Shown here: positions 32,830 through 49,320 of the stretch, one piece after another
Position numbering within the stretch: position 1 is the first letter of the stretch
How the letters are laid out: every line of letters starts with the position of its first letter
NCBI RefSeq assembly: GCF_030272615.1
Contig: NC_081409.1
Span: forward strand, 619,177,255 to 619,241,254
DNA: 64,000 bases
Source: Cryptomeria japonica
Taxonomy: Eukaryota; Streptophyta; Pinopsida; Cupressales; Cupressaceae
Reading direction: 5' to 3'
Position numbers and translations under genes: made by a program
Notes under the pieces: model-generated
What the model was told of the DNA's origin: nothing
The model's input: the letters and a program-made list of their open reading frames with translations, nothing else
Database searches by the model: none

Positions 32830-35800
32830 TTGAAGCTATGTAAAGTCTAAGTGGAGCATCGTCTTCTTCATCATTTCCCCCATCTTTGGATGTTCTGCCC
32901 TCTTCTCATGCTCTTGATGTATGCCTAGTCCTATACAAAGGACGAGGATGCTGAACCAAAGGGGGGTCCTCTACAATAACAAAGAATTGGGTTAAATTCA
33001 AAACATTTTTTTATTATTGTTACAAGTATTTCATTAAGTTAAAGAACACAACCGTTACACTCTTTACCTGATGGGGCCACATCATCTTCCACATTATTTT
33101 GTCTAGCCTCAACCTCAACATGCTAAACACCCTCTAGATCCTCTAGAGTTGAAATACAAAACGTTACATTAATCAATACACCAATTCCAATTAAATTTGT
33201 TTAAAGGAATAATAGTGGTCCTCTTTACCTGATTGGGGAACATCACGTTCTTGATGTTGTCTACCTGGATCATGCTCCACTTGGTCACCATTGACTACAT
33301 GCTCTAAAATATTAACAATAAAGGTTACATTAATTACTACACTAATTTTCAATTTAAGATGTTTAATTGTATTAATAATTACATTACAAAAATTGAATAG
33401 CAAATGAATACCTCCACTACTAGGATGCACATCCAGACCTTCATGTACAGGTTCTGTTCCATGATTATCATGTTTCATTCCAATGTCATGTGTAGTGTTA
33501 TCATTGCTTGCTTATTTAAAAAAAATATAGTCACTTTATGTTGAAACTTAACATCAAATATATTATTGGTTAAGTATTCAATTTGAAATAATTCTCATTT
33601 AGCTTATTTACCATTGTGATAGATGCATCAGAATCTCATGTTTGCCCACTCAATTCTCATAGCCATTCAGCCATGGCTATATAGCCTTGCTGGTAGCCAA
33701 TTCTCTTATCATCTTCTCTGGGCGCTCTATTGAATTCAGAGCCCTGCATTTTTGCTTAGTATTGTGAATTTTGCTTGTATTGTTTGATCAAAAAAAAATT
33801 GTTTACAATTTATAAATATTTTGATGTGATACTTAATTTATTGATTCTTACAATTCATGCAACAAGTTTCATATAACCACTAGAGCTGAGTTTGTGTTGC
33901 CCATGCTTTTCTTGTCTTGCCTTGGTTGCCTTTGACGTGTCACTCAATCTATGAAAAGTTTGAAATATGTTAGATTATATGAATATAATGAATAATTAGT
34001 ACATATTCACATTCTTAATAGTATCACATACCTTCTTCTAGTGTCTGGTGGTGTATTTCCTTTTTTCCTTTCAATTCTCTCCTTTGCATCCAAAATCAGT
34101 TCCTTCCACTCCCTCTCTGGAATCAAGGGGGATGCTCATACTTTATGTTCTTCTCTAAATGTGTCCTGTATTGGTCCCTCACATACTTTAGATATGTGCC
34201 AGCTTTTTCCAGGAGCTTAGTCTTGTCAAATGTGTCATTTCCAAACAACCCTACCATACGGTTTGTGCATTCATCTTTTAACTTTTTTTCTTGGTCATTC
34301 CACCTTTAAAGCAAAAACAAACCTGTTAGATTTAGAAAGAAACTGAAGCTACCTTTGATATAGTTCAAGAAATGGATAAAAGGAAAACTATTCTAGCAAT
34401 GATATGAAATCAAAATAGTGGATAAGGGTTAGTTCATGTATGATGTTCCACCTTTTATATACGGTGGGCCCAAATATCTGCAATATAATTTGTCATCAAG
34501 ATTTTTATTAAAAATATCATTTCCTGCAAAAAAAACATGGGATCATTAGTCCAAAATGAGTGATCAGTAAGTAAATTACAATTAGACTATATATAATAAT
34601 AATTTTAAAGTACCTGGAACCTTCTGTATCTTCAAGGGAATCAATTCTTCATCGCTCACCACCAATGTGGCCCACAACGTTCCCGTACTAGCAATACGGG
34701 AAGATCTAGGAAATGATGGTATGTTATCACTAGTAGTCGCCTCTGGCGCATCCTCATGTGCATCTCCTACCACAATAAATGAATCCACTATGAAATGCCT
34801 CCAAGAAAGAACACTTCAAGGGTAATAAACACATAAGGAAAGAGAGAAAAAGAGGGATCTACCACCAGTGGGCGGGTCAACACGAGCCGGTGCAACAAAA
34901 AATGTCTGCATGCTACGTGTTGCCGACATTGTAGTCGGAAATATAGTTGGGGTCGACCTCGGACCCATGTCAATACCTGAAGAGTAATACATTAAATATA
35001 TAAAACATTAAAAAATCAAGTTCACAAGTCCAAAGGAGTGGTTTTAATATATAGAACATGGTCATCACCTGAACTACCTGCAATACCCTGATCATCACCA
35101 CTAGGATGATGAGGCCTTATAAATTTTTGTAAAAACAACACATACATATTTTAGTTAATGACATAAAAGAGAAAAAAATATAAACCATTATTGAACTTTT
35201 ATTATGATTAAAGCTTTCATTATTGCTTACTTGCAAGTTTTCCACTGTCTGCAACAATAGTTGCACCCTCTCTGTTATCTCATCAGTCTGAGGGCTTATG
35301 GTTGCCAATCAACAATCTCTTGGCTAATTTTTCTAATATTCTTTTGTACCAATTGTATAGGGTTTGCGCTAAGTGAGATGTCATTAGCACATAACACCAT
35401 CGAGCACCCCACATCCCTATGGAGGTGTTGAGGTACTGCAGGTTCCTTTCCCTTATCCTGAACATTTGTCTGTGACAAGAATATAATTAACACTATCAAA
35501 ATTACTTCAAAACACTCAAGAAATGATCATAATGTAACAGTTTGCTTCTATCTAATTTGTATAATTACAATGAGGTTTACCTGCTCCGTAGAAGTGTCGG
35601 GACCTACACCCCTATATGTGCTATGTGGTGGATCCATGTGGCCCTGTGACAAAGAAAAAATATAAAAATGTTAGTGAAATGAAACCAATAGACTTAGCAA
35701 AAAAACTTAATAATACAATGGTTTATTGGATTCATTAATTGGAAGTTGGCTTAAATGGTATATATATAGTACGTACCACCCCCATGATAGTAAATTTGTT

Positions 35801-36840
35801 TGTATCTATACAATTCAAATTGTAATTGATTAGCAACTCTTCCCCTACACTTATTGATTTTTTTGCACATACAAACACACAATTTCCCTCACGTGCCTCA
35901 AATATGCAATTGGGTTACTTATTAGTTGACCCAAGTCGTGTACTATTTATAAAACTTGCAATATTCCTTGTTGCTTTTGGCCTTCCATCAATGTATACAG
36001 TCACTCATTTATTTTGATCATTATCTTTTTGTTGTATATAATTGGCTGATAGTGCATACCTACGCATACTTTTTTATATCGAACAATCTGCATCCAATCA
36101 TTATAATTGTAACAAGGTCCAACAAACTCCATCAATTCAGCAACTTTGTTGTAATAGACCTTTATGTTGTCCATGGAAGATAGGCCCAAACCATGTAACG
36201 ACGAAGGTGCTATGCGATATATCCTCTCATTAACACAAAAAATAGTGTTTATTGGAGGAAGTTCCTTGGGTACACATTGTTTCAGTAGATGTTTGTACCT
36301 CAAGGGCACCTCAATGTCGCCTTTGGTCTCATCATCATAAGAACATGACCCCCCTTGAGCAAGAAAAAATTCCATTCATTTATTGAATTTTCTTCTAATC
36401 TTTTGACCTCTAGTTGATTTCCCTATTTGAGATCTACTACATGTCTCACTTTCCTCTTCTATTCCTACATTTCCCTCACTCGAGCAAGACACATCTGACA
36501 AATACCTATTTGGTGATACCTGTGCACCATCAAATGAGAGATTTAGTTGGTAATGAGAGAGATATTTTTCAAATGAGGGTAATATTGATGAAGAAGTTGG
36601 CCATAAAGTTGATGTTGAGATTAAAATTTGAGTAATTCCAAGTGGGGCCTCAAGTGTTGATAACTGTATTAGATTTGCTACTAATGTTGAGGTTTGAAAA
36701 ACTGAGGAAGTTTGTTTTTCTTGTAATTTTAAAAAAATATATTATTTCTATAAGGTGTATTGACTTATACCTATCGATCCATGAGACTGTGCAGGATCCT
36801 CGTCAAAGGGGTTCAGGTTCCTGCACCAACAATTGAGCAT
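32830..36840 (-). pseudogene. Multi-exon TnpA-like gene of the CACTA element
   Basis: Exons inferred from open segments with GT donors and AG acceptors, in order: NLNPFDEDPAQSHGSIG (about 36824-36767); VSPNRYLSDVSCSSEGNVGI running through one TGA into MEFFLAQGGSCSYDDETKGD and LKQCVPKELPPINTIFCVNE (about 36525-36040); MDPPHSTYRGVGPDTSTEQ (35640); DKGKEPAVPQHLHRDVG and PIQLVQKNIRKISQEIVDWQ (35480-35290); GIDMGPRSTPTIFPTTMSAT (34975); VGDAHEDAPEATTSDNIPS (34770); LLEKAGTYLKYVRDQYRTHL then YEHPPLIPEREWKELILDAK (34303-34030); and several short acidic exons to 32830. The 34.3-34.0 kb exon resembles the Ptta/En/Spm Transposase_24 family. Related proteins bind subterminal repeats. Only a few stops are seen, so decay is moderate. 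Exon limits are approximate. Confidence 0.6.
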
Positions 36841-36849
36841 CATAAGGAT

Positions 36850-37140
36850 TACATTTGTAATTTGATAAACAATAAATACTGTAGTATCATAAGCATCATA
36901 AGCATCACATATGTATCATCATATATGTAATTGAGCATCATAAGAATCACATATGTATCATCATAAACATGTAATCCATCACATACATATCATAAATCAC
37001 CATCCATCACATAGCTAATAAGTAGGCCACATTCCATAAATAAACACAAAGTTCAAAAAATGTCACATGTATCATCATAAGCATGTAATCCATCACATAT
37101 GTATTTTAAATCACCATCTATCACATAGCTAGAGGTGCAT
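36850..37140. repeat. ATCATAAGCATCACATATGT-type repeats with a 114-bp duplication
   Basis: Multiple 'catcataagcatcacatatg' words. In addition 'catgtaatccatcacata' followed by 'aatcaccatc.atcacatagcta' occurs twice about 114 bp apart (36968 and 37082). It lies between the two transposon genes. Confidence 0.7.
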
Positions 37141-37261
37141 CATGAATTAATTAAGTAATGGCATTAGAATTCAAAACATATGAATTATTTATGTAACCAT
37201 ATAAGTCAAATCAACTTCTATCAAGATATCAATATTAAATAGATAATATAATAATCACATC

Positions 37262-41754
<4,493 letters not shown>

Positions 41755-41759
41755 GGTCT

Positions 41760-42997
41760 TTCTTCACAGGCAAAAAAATCAGGCTATGGAAACTTCAGTG
41801 CAAAAGCTTCACAAAAATTGCAAATCAAACCAAAACCATTTAACTCTTATTTTTCATCTTAAAACATTGAACTTAATAGAGAACGTATTTAATGTAGCTA
41901 ATTGTGTGAATTTCTAAGCATTGTGTCTGCAAATTCTTACTAAAAGTTTGCCTATTGTAGACTTTCTGAGAGACATTTTTGAGTATTCTAAGCCTTGGTT
42001 CTTGTATTTTGATTGGTGATAAGTTGGAAACTTTATGGCAGACCTATAGCCAATCGATCTAATTGAGACAAGTTATACACCAAGCAAATAGGCATCTAGA
42101 ACTAGCATTGTTTGCAGGTCAACCCTACCTTATGCCATGGGTATATGACTACCCAGAACTCTAGTTTAAGCATTAAGTTACATCATTATTGACCTTACTT
42201 TGGGATGCTATGTATGAGATTGGAATCTTTTGTAAGGTGCGATCAATGTGCTATCATAAATGCAAAGCCAAAACCATTTTGATGAGATCATGATCCCACT
42301 AATACTATTTTGCCTTGTTAATTTTGCACCCACAAAAATGATAGAACCAGATATAATATGCCATCAATGCCCATATACCAACAATTCTCAAGATGAGCCA
42401 CTTAGAGGTAGAGTTTAACCACTCTCCATATAGGTAGATTATCTCTAGCCTCATTTTCCCTATAGGTAACTGATTAGGTTCATTTTAGAGTCTTATTTCC
42501 AAATATGTACCTCTATGTTAGCTTTTTGCTTTATTATTTGCCTGTTTATGCTTAATCTTGTCAATTTTGCATAATTTTACTTAGTTCTTGCATCTTCAAT
42601 GAAATTATATCTAATCATATCCAATCACATCAAAATGGAACAATTAATCATATTGCTGGTCTCTCCTAGAGGAATTAAATTGAACCAAATTGACTATTCC
42701 CCAATAAAATGTTTTGAAATGGTGAATGTATAAGTTTGTAGTTTACTTTCCTAGACTAGGACCCCATTTCGTCAACCTTTCACTATGAAAGCATAAATAT
42801 TTTTTCTTGAAGAGAACATCTTACAAATTATGCTTCAATGTATAACATATTTTCATAATCAATCATTCGACTTCACATGGATAAAAGAATTCACATATTC
42901 TAAATCATGATCTGATGATGTGAACAACTCATATGCAACTATATGGCATGCAAAGCATTTATTTTAACATACACTTATTCATCCACATTGCAGGGAT
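41760..42997. other. Non-coding stretch
   Basis: No coding family recognised. The left part should contain the 5' terminus of the CACTA element, but I could not find it. The right end is the pre-insertion site of the LINE. Confidence 0.4.
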
Positions 42998-43014
42998 AAC
43001 AATACAAGGCTCAC
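42998..43014 (+). repeat. Target-site duplication, left copy
   Basis: AACAATACAAGGCTCAC, identical to 51030-51046, immediately before the LINE leader. Confidence 0.95.
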
Positions 43015-43041
43015 GAGGGTTAACATTAGTAGTAGTCTACA

Positions 43042-44793
43042 ATGTCAGAAGTGGGAGCGGGAAAGGGAGAGAGAGCTCAAATTTCAAATTCTCAGCAAGG
43101 TGGGAACCCTGGTTCCAATGGTGGGATCGACTAGATCAATGGCGCTGGTCCTATTGGCGATAAGGACAAGCCCCCAAACTTCCCAAGTACTGTTGCTGAC
43201 TCACAGTCTAATGGTACTCTACTTGAGGAGACAACAGGTTCATCTAGGCATCTGGGGGAAGGGTCCAATGGGGGGCCCATTCCACAAGATGACTTCGTGG
43301 ATAGCGGGAGGGAGAAAAAGAAATGGTCTTCCCTTTTTGGAACTAGACCAACTGGTAAATCTTCCCTTCCTCCTGTTAAGAATATTTTTGACCCTTCTGG
43401 TGGTAAGTTTGCTATCTCTATCCCTGACCGGGTTCTGGACCATAGTATCAATAGTATGTCAAACTCCTTGGTAGGGAAATTCATGGGTTCGCGCCCTAAT
43501 ATTGAATTTGTCAGGGCCTTTGTCAAACGAAAATGGGCCCTTAAAGGAAATGTTGAAATTTTGGCACTACCCAAAGGTCTTCTATCTTTTTCCTTTTCAT
43601 GTGAAGAAGATAAGGTTAAGATTTTGTGCAGGAGTCCCTGGATGGTAGGAAAGACAGCTTTGGTTCTTAGAAAATGGCATCCGAATCTAAACATGAATGA
43701 TTCTCTCTTGGCCCAAGTTCTAGTTTGGATTAAGCTTCCAGGATTGTCTCTTGAATACTAGGCAGAAAGTATCTTCTCTGGAATAGCAAGTTCTTTTGGT
43801 GAGCTACTCTTTATAGACCCAGTCACTACTTCAAAAAGAAGACTAACTCATGCAAGGTTTTGTGTAGGAGTAGCCCCTGAGGCAGATATGTCAGAACAAA
43901 TAGACCTAGTTTCAAAGCTGGGAACCTAGAAACAACATATCTAATATGAAACTATTCCTTTTATGTGCTTCCATTGTAAAAAAGTAGGTCATTGGGCAAA
44001 ATCCTGCCCAAACAAGCAAAAGGTGGAACCCAAGCAGCTTAAACCTTTGATTGAAAGTCAAAAGTTGCTAGAGAAACGGGTGTGGCAAGTTAAAAACGCA
44101 GAAAATAAGGAAGAAAATTCCAATCATTTTTTTCCTTTGGGGGAATAGAAGGAAGCCTCAAATTCTATCTTCAGGCCCACAATACAGGAAGTAGAGAGAA
44201 ATGAATCAACCAAAGCTAGCCCCATAAGAACAACTCAAAAAAAGGAAATGAAAGATCAGAATGATCCTCTAAATGAGATAGTTGAAGTGGTTGATGACAC
44301 TTATGAAAGCAAGGCAATGGAAGCAAGAGATTACCAACCTGAGGAAGGAGAGATCCCTGATCCCCAAGTTGAAAGGACTAACTCTTCTCTAGCCATGCCA
44401 AGTTTTGAAATTCAAGAAGCCCAAAAATGTGCAATTTTAGGTATGAATCTTTCAGATTTGGATCAAAGCTTAAGAACAATGAACAATGTTTCAACCGACT
44501 CCAGAACTCCTAAATGGGGTAATGAAGAAGAAATTTCTAAAATCCTCATCAACCCAGAAGCGGCTCCTGTGATAGAAACAGAATGGAAGCAACCAAAATA
44601 TAGGAACAAGAAAGAAGCAACTCCCTCGACTTCTCTAATAAGGAAATCTAGCAGAATAGCTCAAGTTGATGTGGGGTACATTTCCTCTTCCCCGGGATGG
44701 CCCTCTAACCACAAAGTTAGAGACAAGGAGGTCAGCAAGAACATAGCAGATGGAACTCAAAAAACTCTCAAGGAGTTGGGAATTGGTAAGTAG
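43042..44793 (+). pseudogene. LINE ORF1: DUF4283 and CCHC nucleic-acid-binding protein
   Basis: 583 codons in one frame from MSEVGAGKGERAQISNSQQG. Residues of about 95-260 form the DUF4283 part (KKKWSSLFGTRPTGKSSLPP; RPNIEFVRAFVKRKWALKGN; LLSFSFSCEEDKVKILCRSP; VLVWIKLPGLSLEY). Near residue 310 is an intact CCHC knuckle, CFHCKKVGHWAKSC. The rest is an acidic, Ser/Glu-rich tail (QPEEGEIPDPQVERTN) ending LKELGIGK. Proteins of this type coat LINE RNA in the retrotransposition particle. Premature stops are at 43132, 43759, 43927, 43942 and 44146; three are CTAG at positions fitting a Trp or Gln. The true stop TAG lies two bases before the ORF2 ATG (TAGCTATG), which suggests coupled re-initiation. 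Confidence 0.9.
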
Positions 44794-44795
44794 CT

Positions 44796-47700
44796 ATGAA
44801 GATTATTTCTTGGAACATAAGGGGACTCAACAATCCCCATAAACATGATATTATTAGGAATATGATAAGAGATAGTAATCCTGACATTTTTCTTATTCAA
44901 GAAACCAAAATGAGTAGAGAAAAAGTTGAATCTTTGAAGTTCTTCAAAAATGGTAATGTTAGTGGAGGCAGTTTTGAGGGTGCTTCTGGAGGCATTGCTA
45001 CCATCTGGAATCTTAACACTATTAAAGGTCAAGTCACTATCTAGGAAAGTAACTTTTCTTGTATCAAATTTGAGCACCTAAGAGATGGTTCTTCATGGGT
45101 TCTCACTAGCATTAATGCTCCTAATACCTTAAAGGCTAGAAACTCTTTTTGGAAAAAGATCATCCAGGCTAGGGACAACTTCAAAAATCTTAATTGGATG
45201 GTTATGGGAGACTTTAATATGCCTTTGAAAGAGGAGGAAAAATTTGGACGCAGTCCTCCTCAACTAGAAAGTAGGATGGCCCTCATGGATTTTATTAACT
45301 CCCAAGCTCTTAATGACTTGGAGATACGGGGTTGCAATTACACTTGGACCAACAGACGAACTGGTAATGACCTTATCCAAGTGTGTCTTGACAGAACTCT
45401 CATTTTTTATGACTAGTATAGTCAGTACTTCTGTTCTCTATCTGCCCACATTCAGGTTGGATCCGATCATTTTCCTATCACCTTCATTGCTGACTTGATC
45501 AATAGAAGGAGAAACTTTCCCTTTAGATTTGAAAAAAAGTGGACCCTTCACCCCGACATCAAAAGAAATATTCAGAAATGGTGGAGTATCCAAGTTGAGG
45601 GAATGGCTATGTTCAAAGTTATTAAGAAGCTCAAAAGTGTGAAGGACAACATTCGACTCTGGAATAAAACTAGTTCTAGGAATATATTTGAGGCTAAGAG
45701 TAAAATTTGGGAAAAACCTAAAGAAATATAGGACCAGATCTAGAAGGATGGTTTCAGTACTGTGTCTATTGCTGATGAAAATGAGATCCTTAAAAAATAC
45801 CATGATATTATTGCCAAAGATGAAATGTTCTAGAAGTAGAGATCGAGATGCATTTGGCTCAAGGAAGGGGATAGGAGTACAAGATTCTTCCATGTGTCAA
45901 CTATCGAGCATAAAGCAGTCAATAGAATGAACAAGCTAGTTGTGGAAAGTGGGGAGTTGGTCAAGGAGGATGAAATAATGAATGAAGCTAAGAGGTATTT
46001 CTTGGACCTCCTAAAGAGGGATCACAGTCTGGATGCTAAAGCCCAATCCTTTTTTCTTCAGAACATTCCTTGTCTCATTGATGCTCATAATAATGCCTCC
46101 CTCTCTTCCATTCCCACTATCTTAGAAATTAAAAATGTTGTTTTCTCCTTTGATGGTAACAAAGTACCTGGACCTGATGGATTCCCAATGTTCTTTTTTC
46201 AAGATTTTTGGGATATTATTGGTACTGATGTTGCTAATGGGGTTAAGGAATTCTTTGGGGCTAGAAAACTCTTGAAAGAAATCAATGGTACTTTTATTGC
46301 TCTTATCCCCAAGACTCAAGGAGCTGACTCTTTGGACAAATTCAGACCTATTAGCCTCTGCAACTCCTTTTACAAGATTATTTCTAAGGTCCTTACTACT
46401 AGAGTTTTGTCTATCCTTCCTGCCTTAATTAAACACCAGCAAAATGGGTTTGTTCCTGGAAGACAAATTATTGACTCCATTATTATAGTTCATGAGAACA
46501 TTCACTCTCTTGTTAGAGCTAAGAAGTAGGGTCTCATCCTTAAGCTTGACCTCTCCAAAGCCTATGACAGGGTTGACTGGTCTCTTCTTCAGAAAGTTCT
46601 CACTTCTTTTGGGTTTTCCTCTAGAGTTGTGGATCTTTTCTCCCAACTTACTACCTCTATGTCATTTGCTATTCTTGTTAATGGTTCTCCTTCTACTTTA
46701 TTCCAAGCCTCGAGAGGTCTTAGGCAAGGAGATCCTATCTCCCCCATCCTTTTCATAATTTTGGCAAAATGCTTTGGTCAGACCATGGAAAAATTAGTGC
46801 AGCAAGGATCCTTTAAGGGCCTCCAACCTTCTTCTACTGACCTTATCTGTTCCCACCAGAAGTTTGTTGATGACACTATTATTATGGGGGAATCAAGTAT
46901 CTCAGAAACTAAAGTATTGAAGAGTACCCTATGTAAATTTGCCTCTGCTACGGGGCAGCTTATCAACTGGGCTAAAAATGAAGTCTTTTTCATTAATACT
47001 CCAGAGAGAAGACAACAGAGGATCAGCAGAATTTTGGAGTGTAAGATTGCTGACCTTCCTACTACCTACCTTGGACTCCCCATGGGGATTTCCCCTCCTG
47101 ACTCCTTCTGGAGTTCTCTAGTTGACAAATTTCATAAAAAACTTGCTGGTTGGAAAGGGGCCCTCTTAAGTCAAGCTAGTAAGCTCCAACTCCTTAAGGC
47201 TACTCTTCAAAGTATTCCTATTTATGCTCTTAGTCTCTTCAGAATTCTAGTCAAGTATGCTGAAGCAATTGAGAAAATTCAAAGAAGATTCCTATGGTCT
47301 GGGATTGAGGAAAAGCAAAGAATGTCCTTGGTGGCCTGGGATCATGTCTGTAGGCCAAAAAGCAAAGGTGGTCTGGGTCTCAGGAGGATTCGTACTTTAA
47401 ATGAAGCTCTCTTGTCCAAACAAGCTTGGAGATGGTTTCATTCTGATTCTGAATGGTGCAAAATTTGGAGAAGTAAGTACTCTCTTCTATCTTCTTCTCT
47501 GTCTTCTTTTCTTAATTCGGATCTTAGTATAAATAGATCCCATATTTGGAACCATGTTTCTAAATGTAAAGATGTGATTGCTAAAGGAGTGATATGGAAA
47601 CTTGGAAATGGTAGAAAAGTTAGATTCTGGGAGGATCCTTGGCTTTTTGATAAACCCCTAATGGACTTCCATGAATGGGCCTCCCATGCCCCTTCCTGTA

Positions 47701-48971
47701 TTGGCTCTTTTGGCTCCTTAGTGGTAGAATACTGGGATGAGAACAATTGGCAAAACATTGATAGTATCCACCCTAGCCTTTGTAAACTTAAGACCCATCT
47801 ATCTGCTATATGGCTGAATAATGAAGAGGACTCCCTGATTTGGAAACATGATGCCAAAGGTACTTTAACTATGTCTTCATTGTATTGTGTCCTTTCCCCC
47901 CCCCCTCCTATAAATCCTTTCTGGTCTAAAGCATGGATAAAAGGTCTCACCCCCAAAATCATTTTTTTCTTCTGGACTATCCTCCAAAATAAGATCCTTA
48001 CCATTGACAACCTAAAAGGTAGAGGTTTTGCCCTTCCTAACAGGTGTGTGTTGTGCTTTCAAGAGGAAGAGTCTGTGGACCACCTTGCCCTCCACTGTTC
48101 CTTCTCAGCCTCAGTTTGGGAAAATTTCCTCAAGAGCTTTAGTTTATCTTGGGTGTTTCCGAGTAACATCAGAGATTTGTTCTCCTCTTGGAATATTCAA
48201 TGGACTAACTCTTTTTTGAGATGTATGTGGCAGCTCTCTCTTCCTCACATCTTGTGGGGTCTTTGGAAAGAAAGAAACAACCGAATCTTCAAGGATGTCT
48301 CCCTAAATCAAGATACTGTATTCCAGAAAATTCAAAGGGCTATCCAAGAAAATATGGGAATCATGGAGGGTCCTTGTTACTCAAATAACTCCCTGGAGTC
48401 AAATATCTTAAGGGCTTGGAATATGAAGATCAACGATGGTCCTAATCTCAGCTACAATAAAAGGCAAACCCCTCCCCAAGGCTGGCTCAAAATCAATTTT
48501 GATGGTGCAGCCAAAGGTAACCTAGGTCCTTCAAGTTGTGGACCTATTCTTAGAGATCATAGAGGAATCTGCAAAGAGATGATTGTTGTCCCTATTCGAA
48601 CCCAAACTAACCATAAAGCTGAAGCTATGGATGCTCTTCAAGGCATAATCCTAGCCTAAAAATGGAATTGCCCCTATCTATGGATAGAAGGGGACTCAAA
48701 TAATATAATAAAGTGCCTCAATGGGACTTCAAAATCTTCATGGTTGATTCACAACATAATCACTTTTGCTATTGACATTATTAGAACCTTTAAAAAATGC
48801 CATATCTCCCATATCTATCGGGAGGCCAACTGTTCTGCTGATTGGGCTGCCAATGTGGCAGTTAAAAATGAGACAATTACCACGTGGATGGGTGAGAGTG
48901 GACTCCCCGAAGAAGTCAGACAAATCATAAGTGATGAGCGATATAGAAGTACCCCAAAGACTCTTGATTGA
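44796..48971 (+). pseudogene. LINE ORF2: APE endonuclease, reverse transcriptase, zf-RVT, RNase H
   Basis: 1,391 codons in one frame. The endonuclease (1-230) has MKIISWNIRGLNNPHKHDII, FLIQETKM, WMVMGDFNMPL and VGSDHFPITF, so all expected catalytic strings are present. The RT (about 440-800) has GNKVPGPDGF, LDKFRPISLCNSFYKIISKV, LILKLDLSKAYDRVDW, ASRGLRQGDPISPILFIILA and the active-site SHQKFVDDTIIMGE. zf-RVT (about 1030-1110) has ALPNRCVLCFQEEESVDHLA. RNase H at the end has INFDGAAKGNLGP, KAEAMDAL, WIEGDSNN and CSADWAAN, with all four acidic positions. Eight premature stops (45042, 45414, 45729, 45742, 45831, 45837, 46527, 48657) interrupt it; seven are TAG. No frameshift. It would make the enzyme for target-primed reverse transcription if the stops were absent. 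Confidence 0.95.
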
Positions 48972-49320
48972 CAGGGTAATAATGAAAAGTACTAATGTGA
49001 GCACTTTGAGTTATTTCTATAATGAGAAAATCACTCATTATAACATCAATGCCATCAACTCCCATGCTTGCTGGGTAATTGTTTTAGCTCTAAAAAGCTC
49101 TTTGTTTAACCAGCTTTGCAAGTTTCAAAATTTGGCTGTGAGAAGCGACATCATGGGTGGAAATAGGAGATGATATGAGCCAAGTAGCTGCAAAGAATGG
49201 AAATAGAAGGAAGAGGTGTGGGGTATTTTGCAAAAGGGTGGTCTCTCAAACTTCATAGAGAGACTCCACGGCCGTGATGGAATGGTAACTAGCCTTTTCT
49301 GCAAAAAATAGAAGAAGGGC

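Noticed and set aside
36040-36375. Possible SET domain
   Set aside because: Only a loose spacing match to the first SET motif; the catalytic and post-SET parts are not visible. Kept only as a weak finding, not as an annotation.
43131-43694. 187-codon minus-strand frame
   Set aside because: Shadow of LINE ORF1, whose plus frame shows DUF4283 text and a zinc knuckle downstream.
47438-48010. 190-codon minus-strand frame
   Set aside because: Antisense of LINE ORF2 (RT end and zf-RVT linker); no independent support.
43042-48971. Alternative genetic code or TAG recoding
   Set aside because: TAG stops fit simple CHG-context transition decay. The same TAG pattern occurs in other dead elements, and real ORF ends also use TAG and TGA.
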